This document shows positions 21,940 to 33,361 of a stretch of DNA of 64,000 nt, one piece after another. The notes beneath the pieces were generated by a model. It worked only from the letters and a program-made list of their open reading frames with translations, ran no database searches and was not told the origin of the DNA. Origin of the DNA: Sarocladium kiliense (Eukaryota; Ascomycota; Sordariomycetes; Hypocreales; Sarocladiaceae); the NCBI GenBank assembly GCA_030734395.1, contig JAUZTG010000029.1, positions 2,418,001 through 2,482,000 of the forward strand. Direction: 5' to 3'. The stretch's first letter is position 1. The number at the start of each line of letters is the position of its first letter. The position numbers were made by a program, and so were the translations under genes.

Positions 21940-22992
21940 TCAATGCTGATCCGCATGATGAGCCAACCGAATCTCTCTTGCTGTCAGGTCGATGAACTTT
22001 TTAGCTTGCCAAAGATATTTGTCCATATGCATGAAAGGATGTGGTACTCCCGGGAAACGCCGCATTGTCACCTCAACCCCTTGCTCAACCAGCTTCTGTG
22101 CATACCTCTCCCCCTCGTCACGCAAGGGGTCAGCACCTGCAGTGTAAATCACTGTCCTCGGATGATCCGGCGTTGCTTTTGGTGCATCCAGTAAATTCGT
22201 AAACCACCCCATCTCCCTTTTCGCTGCTTCCCGTGCCGCCGGATCGCTTGGCAGAGTAGACCACTTGATCTTGTCAAACCATGTGAGACGCGTCCAATTG
22301 AGTGTCGGGGCAAATTCGTTCTCCCGCATCGACGCGTGGGGTGAGTCCGCAGCTGATGCATACTGAGACAGGTCATCAATGACTGGGGTGCCGACTGCAA
22401 TAAGGCAAAGGGGTATCGATGCCTCGGCTGCGAGGTGTGGCAGAGCGAGGGCAATGAAAGCACCCGCAGAAACGCCCCCAAGAGAGATGCTGTCTGTCCT
22501 TATGTTGAATCGCTTCATTCCATTGGCATGGATATACTTCAGCGCCTCGAAGCTGTCCATAATTCCTGCTGGAAATGGATGTTCAGGCAGGAGACGATAA
22601 CCAATGTCAATCACGGCAACGTTGGCCTTTGCACATATATGGCGGCAGATGTGGCTCTCAGTGTCCAAGTCCCCGAGACCCCATCCTCCGCCATGAAAAT
22701 CAAGGTGGATTGGCCATGGGCCCTCAGAAGCGGGTTCATATACTCTGACGCTCAGCAGTTGACCATCCTCCAACGGTAGTGCGTCATCGTAAACCCGGCC
22801 GACCTCAGGGGCCGGTCCAGTTGCGTAGCTGTAGAGGACCGAGTAATTGGTGCGAAGGACATTCAGATCTGGTGGCCGCGCCGGAGTGTGAGCGATGTTT
22901 TGATTGTAAATTCTTTCAAAAACAGGGTCCAATTTCCCTTTCATAGACGGATGAATAGGCTGGAGAGCCTCGTGCTTTTTCTCGGAAGCCAT
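21940..22992 (-). CDS. alpha/beta hydrolase, hormone-sensitive-lipase (HSL) type
   Basis: This is an uninterrupted 350-residue ORF with no signal peptide, so it is probably intracellular. It has the HSL-family oxyanion motif HGGGW (100-104), the nucleophile elbow GGVSAG (Ser175), the acid GADPLRDEG (Asp288) and the base VPHPFMH (His318), plus the conserved YRLLPEHPFPA segment. Family members hydrolyse short-chain esters and lactones. In biosynthetic or catabolic clusters they often open or trim an ester intermediate. It is transcribed divergently from the FAD monooxygenase across a ~440-bp shared upstream region, so the two may be co-regulated. Confidence 0.9.
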   Translation of the reverse strand: MASEKKHEALQPIHPSMKGKLDPVFERIYNQNIAHTPARPPDLNVLRTNYSVLYSYATGPAPEVGRVYDDALPLEDGQLLSVRVYEPASEGPWPIHLDFHGGGWGLGDLDTESHICRHICAKANVAVIDIGYRLLPEHPFPAGIMDSFEALKYIHANGMKRFNIRTDSISLGGVSAGAFIALALPHLAAEASIPLCLIAVGTPVIDDLSQYASAADSPHASMRENEFAPTLNWTRLTWFDKIKWSTLPSDPAAREAAKREMGWFTNLLDAPKATPDHPRTVIYTAGADPLRDEGERYAQKLVEQGVEVTMRRFPGVPHPFMHMDKYLWQAKKFIDLTAREIRLAHHADQH

Positions 22993-23429
22993 GGTGACGT
23001 GGTGGTTCGCGATGATGCTGGAACTTTATGATCATCTGTGTAGGGTACCTAGGTACGGTAAGGTATTCACAAGGTCGCAGCTGGCTGACGCCGATGTCAC
23101 ATGATCTTAGCTGCATCTCCCTGCATAATGTAGCCTCCATCGACCATTCCCCTTTTACGCCTTGTCGCCGCGACCGCAACCGGAATGCAGCATGCTGCAC
23201 GTCAGCTGTCTCGGTGCTGCAATGTCTCCGGTTAGCGTTCCAAGTCGCGTCGGGATCATCATGTCGGCCATCACTAAGCCGGATCCCCTTGCTCCGCCGA
23301 GATGCGAGGCACCGACAACTTTCCAATATCAATACTCAAGAGTCAGGGGTGAGAAGCAAAGGTCAATGTTGGATTAAAAGGCCTGATCTGTTATTATGGT
23401 CAGAGCTTGATCTTTTTTTGTGAATCTTC
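22993..23429. promoter_or_regulatory. divergent promoter with a CGG-N11-CCG site
   Basis: This region lies between two head-to-head enzyme genes. It contains CGG, 11 bases, CCG at 23265-23281, the spacing recognised by Gal4-type Zn2Cys6 dimers, and a perfect 12-bp palindrome GTACCTAGGTAC at 23045-23056. Zinc-cluster regulator genes lie on both sides. Binding is inferred, not shown. Confidence 0.4.
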
Positions 23430-24698
23430 ATGGCTGCCATAAAACCAGTCATTATCATCGGGGGCGGGGTTGTTGGTCTGACTCTGGCCCACGCCCTGAA
23501 GAAAGTACGTCGATGGCATCCCATTTCGCAGTCCGCTTCCTGACAATGGCACCAGGCTGCCGTTCCGTTCCAACTATATGAAAGGGATCCTCACATAGAT
23601 GCCCGCGAGCAAGGATGGGCCATCACAATCCATTGGGCCCTCTCCACCCTTCGCAACATCCTTGACGAGCCCACTCTCGCTGCCGTCGATGATACGCAGG
23701 TGGACCCTGAAGTTGGGAGGCATGATACAGGGAAATTCCTCTTTATCAACTTGAAGACTCTGGAAACCAAGTTTCGTATCCCGCCTAACGAGCGGAGGCG
23801 GGTGAACCGAGAGAAGTTCAGGAAGGCATTATTTGACGGTGTCAAGGAGCACATCCACTGGGGGAGGAAGCTTGTGTATGTGAGGACGCAAGTCGAGAGC
23901 AAGGACGAGGGCGTGACCGCTTACTTTGAAGATGGGACCTCTGCAGATGGTACACTTCTGATCGGAGCCGAAGGATCGAATTCCCAGACGAGGCAGTTCG
24001 TCGCACCAAACACTTATCACAACGAACCAATTCCAGTGCGGTTTGTGGGCGTTGCGCTGGAAATGACACCGAGCCAAGTCAAGCCATTTCGCGATATTGA
24101 CCCGCTACTCTTCCAAGGATGTCATCCAGAGACCGCAAACTACCTATGGGTGTCGATGATGTCGACCCCAGAGTCAAATGGGTCTTCAGGCACAGAAAAT
24201 GAGCATTACCTTGTTCAAATCAACATCTCCTGGCTCAAAGATGGTGTCGTTGAGACTGAAGCTAACACAAATGCGTCAAGGCTTGAGGAAATGAGACGGA
24301 GAGCAGACGACTTTCACCCGCTGCTCCGCGATGCCATCCACAGCATTCCTGACGGGACCCCTGTCATCGAGGTAGCCATGCAAGATTGGCCATGCCTTCC
24401 GTGGGATAATCATGATGGCCGCATTACGCTCGTGGGGGACTCTGCGCACGCTATGTCTATGTACCGCGGCGAAGCTGCGAATCACGGCATCCTAGACGCC
24501 CAGCACCTGGCCACAGCGATCTCCAAAGCGTACTCCGGCAAGATCAGCATGAAGACTGCCATTGACCAGTATGAACATGAAATGAGGGAGCGGACGAGCG
24601 TCGCCGTGCTATTGAGCCGACAGGCATGTCTGGATGCACACGATTACAATGGCCTCAATGAGAATTCAGCGGTACTCAGGAGGAGAGCGTTGAAGTGA
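23430..24698 (+). CDS. FAD-dependent monooxygenase (salicylate-hydroxylase/UbiH-like)
   Basis: Exon 1 is 23430-23504 and exon 2 is 23556-24698, separated by a 51-base intron with a CTGAC branch site. The product is 405 residues. The N-terminal FAD-binding fingerprint VIIIGGGVVGLTLAHAL (GxGxxG) spans the exon junction region, the DG motif is ADGTLLIGAEGSNS (Asp156) and the GD motif is LVGDSAHAM (Asp320). These three mark class A flavoprotein monooxygenases, which hydroxylate aromatic or polyketide-type substrates with NAD(P)H and oxygen. A long membrane tail is absent, so it is probably soluble. An ORF-only view would start at 23700 and lose the FAD fingerprint. It pairs divergently with the HSL hydrolase. 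The substrate is unknown. Confidence 0.88.
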
Positions 24699-24824
24699 GA
24701 TACTGGAAAGCTTTCTGGGTATTGAGTACTAGATTTGGTGTGCTCCAGGTTGCTGCGAACCGTTACATACAGAGGGACTCTCCTTGTCGCAAGAGAAGCA
24801 GAGCAGACCAAGCCGATGCCGTCA

Positions 24825-25560
24825 TCATGGAAATATCACTTCTATACTCCTGCCTTCTCTGCCTTTAGGATCCCAATTATTGGTAAACTCTCGAATCTCG
24901 CACTTTGTTAGCTATGAGACCTTAGTGTCTCGCTGATGCAACACTTACAACGTCTGGCTGGTACAGAACAACATCGCCGACCTCATATGCTGCCACCATC
25001 CAACGACAATCTGATTCTCTTGCCAATTGAAGCGGTTGGTACTCTATTGGAATGGTGTAGGACTGACTGAGGCTTTTGCTTAGCGTGTTCCTGTGACACT
25101 GGGCAGCCCGCGACAAGAAGATGGGACCGCCGCCTTGTGGATGGAAGTTCGAAAGGGCTATCCAGGCGCGTACCGGTGCGACTGATCCTTGTAGTGTATT
25201 ATCTTGGAGCGGGAATGCTGACGAATCCGAATCCTGAGCAACGAGAGAGCCAACGAAGCGCGTCAGCTCTGGCGCCTGGAGGTTGTCGACAAGGATTGAC
25301 CTCGTAAGCTGCGGGCAACTCGTGCAACGACAATTGACAGGCGCGCAAGGTCCGATGCTGGCCAGTAGGTCATCTAAGTTACTGCGGGGGAGCAAGCCTT
25401 TCATGAAGAGGAAGCCATCGGTATCGTATCGATCTTGGAGGATGTGGAGGGGTTCCCTGATGAAGGACTGGCGGAGTCTCAGGGTGTCTTCATGTCTGAG
25501 GATGCCATCACTGACACGATAGTCACGAATAACTTTGCTGCTGGACCCGTTTCCATCCAT
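24825..25560 (-). pseudogene. phytanoyl-CoA dioxygenase (PhyH)-like relic lacking metal ligands
   Basis: I read exon 25560-24949, a GTAAGT intron (24948-24888) and a short exon 24887-24825, 224 residues in all. PhyH-family landmarks are RYDTDGFLFMKGLLPR near the N-terminus, ELTRFVGSL, VRAWIALSNF followed by GGGPIFL, AYEVGDVVLYQPDVV, and a final TNNWDPKGR. Fungal family members are ~290-330 residues. Here the segments that carry the iron-binding His-x-Asp and the final His (normally just after the GDVV strand, before the T-x-N phrase) are missing, and the substrate region is shortened. As read it cannot be an active non-haem iron dioxygenase. It is probably a decayed gene, and alternative splicing that I cannot see could change this. 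Confidence 0.6.
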
Positions 25561-26046
25561 ACTGCTTAAGAGCAGGCTGCGACCAGAGCAACCGGTGGAC
25601 AGAGTGCTCTTATAAGGTACCTGTGCACGCCCGTTGTCCTCTTTACTCCGGCATTAGGGAGTTCAGTCATTGGTTGGGCCTTATCTTGCGTCATGGAGAC
25701 TAACGGGTATGAAAGACGTCAGGATCGGAGTAAGATGCATGATGAGCTGCAAAGGGCCATTGCGAGGACTTCGAAAGCACGATATACCAAGCGGAGCTTT
25801 GGAGTGACAGACATCAATGGCAAGATGCTCCCATACAGAAAGTATTTCCGGGTCAGCAAAGAATGCGACAGGTATCTCCACTCGAGCCCCATAATTCGCG
25901 GAACAAACTACTGTGTGGGATAGAGACGGAAGTTATCCCCGCTTACCTCCTCGGTCATCACTCAGGCTGCTGGCCGTACTGCTCATGATGCCCTCAAACC
26001 ATCGTTCCGACATGAAAAAGCTCCGGAGTTGATCGGAATTCGAGAA
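25561..26046. other. short intergenic region, no gene supported
   Basis: A 76-codon plus-strand frame at 25693-25923 is Lys/Arg-rich and shows no domain. The region separates the PhyH relic from the second zinc-cluster gene and may hold both promoters. Confidence 0.4.
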
Positions 26047-27953
26047 ATGAGGCGGAAGCGCCTCTCAAACCGGCGGTCCTGGTACGTTGTTGGTGAATTG
26101 ACGCAGGCCTTGGGACTGACATGTATGAACAGCGCGGCATGCCGAAAGCTACACATAAAATGTCAGTGCAAACAAGAACTCATCGGAGTATCACTGCTGA
26201 ACCTTTCCACAGGCGATGGCTCGGTACCGTGTAAATCATGTCGCAAGGCCGACCGGCTATGTGCGTCGACTGAGGATGCCGTGAGCTTCCGCCACGACCA
26301 TAACCCCTCCGTCAACCACTCGGGTACTGGTCGAGCAAGGCTGCCATCTCAAGATCGCTATGGTGAAGGACATAAGTGGACCTCCCTTCCCGCGTCACGT
26401 ATGTTGCGAATGCCCTCATGTAATAAATGTCGCTGATGAACACAGTGGTGTTCGTTTACCAAGACGCAGCTTCCATCCTGGCAGAGAGCGAATTTCCGTG
26501 GGACCATGTCAGCCCAGAGCAAAATCCGCCTCCCCAAGTTAACAAGACGTACGATGTCATCCCAGTACCAATCAGGACAGATACCTCGAGTCAAGACCAC
26601 GCCACATCCCATGACCTTAACCCACAGCCTCGTATTGCGAAGAATCGGCCTTCACTATGGCCTCTGAATAACAGAGATGAGTCTATGCTGATATGCTTCT
26701 ACATCAACGATGTCACGCCATGGGTGAGACTAAACGCCCCTGCTCACCAGCAAGAGCTAATGCTGGTATAGCTGGACTTCATTGATCCTTGGAGACATTT
26801 CAGCACGACTGTCGCCCAAGCCGCTTCAGAGCACCAAATCATAAAATACGCCATATTTGCAATCTCTGCAAAGATGTTGAGTATATCCAATAGATGGGAT
26901 CCTGTGGCGGCAGACCGATATCAAGCACAGTGCTTACAGCTATTCATACCCGCCCTTCTGAACAAAGATCCGACCCTCGAGGGCGACTTTCTATGTGCAA
27001 CAACGCTGATCCTTCGGCTATACGACGAAATGACGAGTAAGGGAACTAGACACGGCCTAGAGGAGACCTTCACTGAATCGTGGAATAGACCCAAGCGCCG
27101 ACCGCTCCCCCCAGAAGCATGTGCTTGACACTGGCGTCATCATTAGATCCCAAGAACCAGCGAAAGAAGGTTATTCATTGTGTCAGAGTTCACTCTTCCT
27201 GGCAATGAGACAGGAAATTGGCCTTGCGGCCCACACTGGAACGACGCCTCCTCCCCTGGCTGATCACTGTCGTGTTCCTCGGACACTTGAGCGAGCAAAA
27301 GAATACATTTGGACTTGGCGCATCCTTGCGCATACCGAAGACGTGTTGCGTTTCGTGTATGGGCAGAAGCCATTGTCGCATGAGACGTGGGATGAGCTTC
27401 ACCATTACCTGACGGGTTGGCGCAAAACCCGTCCTACATCTTTTGATCCGATCTGGAAATCTGGAGATGAGTCAATCGAGTTCCCAGAGATGTGGTTCGC
27501 CAACGATTATCATGGTCAGGCTCCGGGGTGCCCCTCCTTTCCACTGGATGCTAACAACGGTCTCCAGTGGCTGGCCAGCAATATGCAGACACCTGCGAGA
27601 TCTTACTTGTTCTTCACGACCCCAGGTCTCCCACTTCTGGACTTGGTCGCCTGGAAGCCTTGGGAGACATTGAACGAAACGTGAAGACGCTGGTGAGGCG
27701 GATTTGCGGTGTCGCCCTATCCAACAAAAAATATCGGCCAGCAATGTCCACCGCGGGTATTAGCATTGTAACTTGTGAGTAAACGCCGAAAAAGCTATGT
27801 GGATTCTCATTGACTTCAGGCCCAGGTGGTGATCGATTGACGGATATCCATGAGCGCCAGACAGCACTCGAAATCTTGAGTGGCTACGAGGATATTGTCC
27901 AGTGGCCCGCACTCCGAGCACAGGAAAGGCTTCGAGCTCTGTGGGGCATTTGA
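26047..27953 (+). CDS. Zn2Cys6 transcription factor, multi-exon, one frame break
   Basis: Splicing reconstructs a full binuclear zinc cluster from three exons: 26047-26081, a 29-base exon 26133-26161, then 26213 onward. Joined, the cysteines follow C-x2-C-x6-C-x5-C-x2-C-x6-C around AACRKLHIKC and DGSVPCKSC. Further GT...AG introns lie near 26400-26446, at 26724-26771, 27515-27567 and 27775-27819. They restore the fungal-specific regulatory domain: FYINDVTPW, WRHFSTTV, YAIFAISAK, LCATTLILRLYDEM, LFLAMRQEI, EDVLRFVYG, FPEMWF, EILLVLHDP, VRRICGVALSNKKYRPAM, ALRAQERLRALWGI. Between about 27030 and 27125 no junction keeps the frame: a donor after DEMT is one base out of phase with the next conserved segment (HVLDTGVIIRSQE). 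The gene is either a recent pseudogene or carries a sequence error there. Confidence 0.65.
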
Positions 27954-29071
27954 CCCTGCGGGCAAGTGACGGTCATCCGTAACAGGATGAGTGCCTGATG
28001 GCCATGTTGGCACCTTGTTCTGCATAGCATCTCATTAATCCTTTCGTATACAGGGGACACAGAAACTGCCGCCATTCAGAAAGAATCGAGCGATGATCCA
28101 TCAAGGCTAGCCGGGTAACACCGCATCCCCAAGAAATCCACCAAAGCCAATGAGAGGAGGTGGCTTTGCGAAATGCAAGCAAGTGCCAACGGGATAGTTC
28201 TGGAATGCTTCTGGAATATCAGGATGCTGGCTTCATACACGGCATACCCAACACTAGGAACAGAGAGTTCCATTGCGAATCGGAACTAAGTTGAGCTCAC
28301 CGATTACCGGCAGGGGTACGAAACCACCGCGCCTCGGTGAGACAGGGCTCAGTCGGCAGAATTTGCCCAGCACGTGCATGTGCCGTAGCTGGCCTTCATT
28401 AGCTGGAATAAGACTACTTACACCACACATTCCCACCTCTGAGTTTTTGTTACGGCATTTGTGGGTCTTTTCGGTCTGGTCCGGCCATAGCTACTGTGTA
28501 GGTGAGAATCGCGCCATCGCCCTGGTTGTTCCCGAAAGGCTAAGGGCGAAAACCTTGACTGACTCGGTAACTGCTGGGTTTTTGTCGCCACAGCATAGCG
28601 TTGGGTTCTGGCCGTGACGTCGCCAACTTCACCGACGACGCTCTCTTTGAGTCTGAGCCCAGATGCCGAGAGGTGTTATTAACGCTCAAAAGTAAATCGG
28701 GTGTTTGATACGGTGATGAGGTTGATGGCCGCTGTCAAATCCAACAGAGTTGGCTATCAAGCAGAGGTCCAAGTGAAGAGACTCGATACGACGGCAATGC
28801 AAGCGATGGCGACATCGAATTCGCCCCATAGAAAATGGGTCACCCGGAGCTAGAACACGCCTTCGAAGAAAAGAATCTCGGGATCAGGGTCCACATAGTA
28901 ACCTTGAATGCCCGGGCCAAGGGGGCGCGGCTGTCGAAGTTTTGTCGACGATTGTATAAGACATAATGTTCCCCGTGGTGAATTTCACTCTGGTGGCCAA
29001 TCCCGCATCTCGACCTGTTCGACCCCAGACTTACGCAGTGGGCTGCTGAGAGACCTCGAAAACGTCTTAAG
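27954..29071. other. 1.1-kb intergenic region
   Basis: No coding signature is seen; several 60-115-codon frames overlap on both strands. It holds the 3' end of the zinc-cluster gene and the promoter of the amino-acid permease gene. Confidence 0.5.
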
Positions 29072-30744
29072 ATGAGTGCTACCGAAGAGAAGAATACTGG
29101 GCTCTCGAGCGCCAGCCCGGACTCGGGAAGCGAGCAAGGTAAGCGAATCCCAGACCTGCTATGCTACCGGTAGATTGCTAACACGCGTTGTATCTAGCTG
29201 GATACCATGAGGCTCGCGAGGCCAAGCGCCAGATCGGTATCGTCAGTGCTGCGTTCCTCATCTTCAACAGAGTTATTGGAACCGGTATCTTCGCCACTCC
29301 TGGTGCCATTCTTGCTCTGTCCGGCAGTGTCGGGTTGTCCCTCTTCATGTGGGTTTGCGGCATGCTCATCGCCGCCGCCGGTACCGCTGTGTACGTCGAG
29401 ATCGGAACCGGTATCCCTAAGAACGGTGGCGAGAAGAACCTGCTTGAGTTCGTGTACGGCCGTCCCAAGTTCCTTACAACCTGCCTTTATACCGGATATG
29501 TCGTCCTGCTCGGCTGGGCTGCTGGAAACTCCGTCGTATTTGGCGAGTACATCCTCCAGGCCGCCCGCGTCGAGGTCACCGAGTGGCGCCAGCGCGGTCT
29601 CGGTGTCGGATGCGTCAGCTTTGCCTTCCTCATCCACGGCACTGCACTTAAATGGGGTCTCCGACTTCAGAACGTCCTCGGCGTTTTGAAGTTCGTCATC
29701 ATCCTCATCATCATTATCGCCCCTCTCACGAACTTGAAGAACACCACCAACAACTTCGACAACGCTTTCGAGGGGACCACTGGTAGTGCCTACGGCATCG
29801 TGACTGCTCTTTACAACGTCATCTGGAGCTATGTCGGTTACAGCAACGCCAACTACGCCTTGAGCGAGACCAAGAACCCGCAACGCACCCTGAAGATCGC
29901 CGCCCCTCTTGCTATTGGTACCGTTGCGATTCTTTACATGCTGGTTAACATTTCTTACTTCGCTGGCGTCTCCAAGGAGGAAATTCTGAGCTCGCAGCGC
30001 CTGGTTGCCGCATCACTCTTCCGCAATATGTACGGCGAGACAGCTGAGCGTGCCCTCTCTGTTTTCGTTGCACTCTCTGCGCTTGGCAATATCATGAGTG
30101 TCATTTTCTCTCAGGGTCGCCTTGTACAGGAGCTTGGCCGTGAGGGTGTCCTTCCATTCTCCAAGTTCTGGGCCAGCAACCGACCTTTCAACGCACCCCT
30201 GCCAGGTCTTTTCGAGCACTGGCTGGTCACTGTCATCACGATCCTGGCTCCTCCCGCTGGCGATGCCTACAACTTCGTTCTCAAGTAAGTTTTCCCTGAA
30301 GTCCGCCCAACTGCCGATCGCCGGGCTAACAGCATAATCAGCCTGATCTCGTATCCACTTGCCATCATCAACAGTTTTGTTGCTGCGGGTGTGATATACC
30401 TCTACTTCAACCGCGAGCGTCGTAATTGGTACCCGCCTGTCAGCGCAACCCTCCCAGTGGTCATCTTCTTTTTCCTCAGCAACGTTTACCTCGTCATCGC
30501 GCCCTTCAGTCCACCTGGCGAGGGTCAGAATATCTACAACGACCTGCCATACTGGATCCACTGTGTGGTTGGCTTCGGCGTGATCTTCGCCGGTGGAGTC
30601 TACTGGGTCGTCTGGACCAAGATTCTCCCCATGATTGGCGGTTACGAGCTTGTTCAGGAGGAGCAGATCGACGAGATCGATGGATGGACACGCAATGTGT
30701 TCGTACGGAGACCCAAGGGTCAGGCTGTTGAGCCTACTTTCTAA
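29072..30744 (+). CDS. APC-family amino-acid permease, LAT/methionine-permease (MUP) type
   Basis: Three exons (29072-29138, 29198-30284, 30342-30744) with 59- and 57-base introns give 518 residues. After a polar ~30-residue N-terminus, helix 1 carries the substrate-binding NRVIGTGIFATPGAI phrase of the L-type amino-acid transporter group, followed by about 11 further hydrophobic segments. GYSNANYALSETKNPQRTLK is the conserved helix 6 to loop region (membrane face of the substrate site) and RLVQELGREGVLP the helix 8 region. Fungal relatives include high-affinity methionine permeases of the plasma membrane. The exact amino acid is not readable from sequence. The short first exon is needed for the start codon; without it the frame begins inside helix 1's leader. 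Confidence 0.9.
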
Positions 30745-30850
30745 TTTGCATGGTGCTGAGGCGAAGCGTCTTTATCAACTATAGACCCTAATATGATACC
30801 CCCATTTCAACATTGAAAACAACGTTTCTTCTCGTGATCCAACGATTTGC

Positions 30851-31707
30851 TTAGGCGTTGTTGAAGAACTCCCAAGACTCACCAGGTGCCCAGTAGTTGC
30901 CGTTGTTGTTCGGGTCGCCGACATGATCACCACCGTGAGCAATCCAGGTTACGGGGGCGTTGGAGCACTGGTACTCAGTCTTGATGTATTCACCAGATCC
31001 CGGGCCAGGCTCGGGCGCATCCTGCTGCTGGCAGCCGTTGGTTGCGATCCACTGATCACGGAGCTGGCGCCCAGCGTCAACTGGAAGGACGCTGTCGACG
31101 ACACCGTGGATGCCAAGGTAAGCGACGGGCTGCTGGCCACCGTCGCAGCCGCTCAGAGTGGCACCGGCAATGACAGCAACGGCACGGAAGACATCTTCGA
31201 TTCGTTAGCCCAGGGATCTATATATGATGCAAGGAACGAGAGGGACAAACCGGGACGGGAACAAGCAACGGAGTGGGACATGGCACCACCGTAGCTGAAG
31301 CCGGTAGCGAAGATTTGAGACTCATCGATACACAGATTGGTGGTCAAGTGATCAACGAGGGCATCAACAAAGGCGATGTCCTGTCCATCACTGTTGGCCC
31401 AGCCAGCATCAAAGCCATTGGGAGCAACGAAAACAGCACCGCCTTGGGACAGACCCTCAAGACCATACCAGCCGTTGGCGACATCATTCATGGATCCACC
31501 GAGCCAGTGGAAGCCAAAGATGAGCTTTAACGGAGTGCTTCCATCATAGCCATCGGGCACGCGAAGGATGTAATCACGGTTCGCGCCATTGACATTGATG
31601 TTCGCCTGGCCACTCTGAAGACCAGAACCGCCACTGCAGCCAGCAGACTGCGAGAGGACGCCGGTGACAGCCGCAAGAGCTAGAGCGAGCGTTGAAAGAG
31701 ACAACAT
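30851..31707 (-). CDS. secreted feruloyl esterase (CE1 / FaeB-FaeC type)
   Basis: Exon 1 (31707-31251) and exon 2 (31194-30851) are joined across a 56-base intron starting GTTTGT and ending CGAAG; the join gives SRPDVFRAVAVIAG. The product is 266 residues, with a ~20-residue signal peptide ending before SAGCSGG. Polyhydroxybutyrate-depolymerase/feruloyl-esterase features are GFHWLGGS (oxyanion side), nucleophile GFSYGG (Ser138), the acid region LGIHGVVDSVLPVDAG and the base AHGGDH. Several cysteines suggest disulfides. The enzyme would release ferulic acid from plant cell-wall arabinoxylan or pectin. It converges with the amino-acid permease, about 100 bases apart. The intron start is GTTTGT, a less common but used donor. 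Confidence 0.9.
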
Positions 31708-31824
31708 CGTGAAGAAGCGACTGGTGAGAGACTGAAATCTCCAAGTCCGGGCTTTGAGGAAGAACTGAGGGTCAGGGATGATCGAGAAGCCTTCCTCCAG
31801 CTTCCTAGCGCAAAGCTCCAGCTC

Positions 31825-31831
31825 TTATATA
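31825..31831 (-). promoter_or_regulatory. TATA box of the feruloyl esterase gene
   Basis: On the minus strand TATATAA lies about 120 bases before the ATG, in a normal position for a fungal TATA element. Confidence 0.4.
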
Positions 31832-33361
31832 CGCTTCCAAATCATGTTTGAAACGTGCTGGTCCATGCTTCTTCGCAACAACTGTTATCCTTCTCCGCAA
31901 TGACGATCCGGCTACTCTCCTCTGCCTGCGCATCCGGCTATAGAATCGGCTATCATAGCACCATCATGCGACTGCCGATCATGGACGTTTCAAGAGCAGA
32001 GGTTATTATAAGGTGCCTATGCCGCGCCTTTAAGCATAGCAAAAAGCCACTGTCAAAGCTACCAGTCTTTACGCACGCTTTCCCGATGAGGCAATCTCGG
32101 GGCCTACGGAGGGAACACAGCAAGAGATCAGCGCCTGGGAGGTGGAACATGGAGAGCATTGGGACGCATGGAGCCTCCTTAGTGGTGCGCGTGTTTCCCC
32201 TGGCATGTCTGCCTCGGGAGGGGCGCATCACAACGCATATCTCTACCAGGTTCAGTGACAACGGCTGCTTGTTGTGGTGGTTACCCCGGATTACGGCAGC
32301 CTGTCAGGAGCAGCACAACTCATAAACCTGCGACGTTTTGTTCCGAGTCAATTAAATTATGAAGGAACAAGTACCCCTCAGTGGTGGGCTTGGTGTGCAA
32401 GAGAAGTGCCGTGCGGCCTGGTGTGGGGTGCAGATCTCTAACATAGGCGTCCCGAGGTATATTAACCGTCGTCTTATTTTAGACGTCATTGCCTGGCGCG
32501 TCGCCCAAAAGGTTTGCGAGTACTTCCACTGGGGTTTGGAAACCCTGGAGACTTTATATTGGCTTGCTCTGTACCATGGGGCACCGAGGACGGCACTTTT
32601 GAGAGAGCAAGAGCTGGGGGCCACGGCAATGCCAGGATTGGCTGGCAGAACTCAAATGAGTAATAGCAGGAAGCCCGAAAACGTCCTGATCATGGATCAA
32701 GTCACTGGGTCGAGCTTTCGGGCTGGTAAATCGGCAGTCGATTATCCTTTCACGGCTATCAAGAATAATGTTGGATTTGTTAGGCTGTGCTTTCGCAACC
32801 CTCGAACAGCTTCAGTGAGATTTAAACCGAGGCCGAAGTAGTCTGGACTCGTCCAGGGTTCTCGACATCAGGATCGGACTTTGTGACTAGTTCCGTAGAC
32901 CTTGAGTTCCAACTCCATAAGTCCGAGATCAATGGCTTTCCAAGCAGGCAGGACAACGAATTGGTAAGCACGACACCCGCCAGAATCGATTGCACGAAGC
33001 TCGAAGGAACAACCCGAGTAAGACGTAAAAGGGCGGATTACTCCGCTTTATGGAATAGCGTGCATGAGCACTGCTGTACCCAGCCTATCACCGCCTCTAA
33101 TCCAAGCTTGCTCACGCTGTTCCAAGGCTAGTCTCAGGTCTCAGTAGAGATTAGTGCTCACTCAACTCCGCTCACCTTCTCCGCAATGACATTACCACTA
33201 TCGCTTCTACTGCCCTTTATGTTCCTGAACTTGGGAGGTAAGCATTTGATTGATGACAATTACATTCAAGTCAACAGACTATAAGACCTTACCACTCAGG
33301 AATCATAATATTGTAAAATAGCCGGAAATCCCAAAGCCACCGCAGGGAAAAATCGGCAAAT
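31832..33361. other. 1.5-kb intergenic region, no gene supported
   Basis: Frames of up to 160 codons occur, for example at 32359-32841, but with no domain and with competing frames on the other strand. It includes the upstream regions of the feruloyl esterase and SDR genes. Confidence 0.45.

Noticed and set aside
25693..25923. 76-codon ORF between the PhyH relic and the zinc-cluster gene
   Set aside because: Basic and low in conserved features. An opposite-strand frame covers the same bases.
29194..29883. 229-codon antisense ORF inside the amino-acid permease
   Set aside because: It is a shadow of the codon-biased permease exon. The sense strand has clear transporter signatures.
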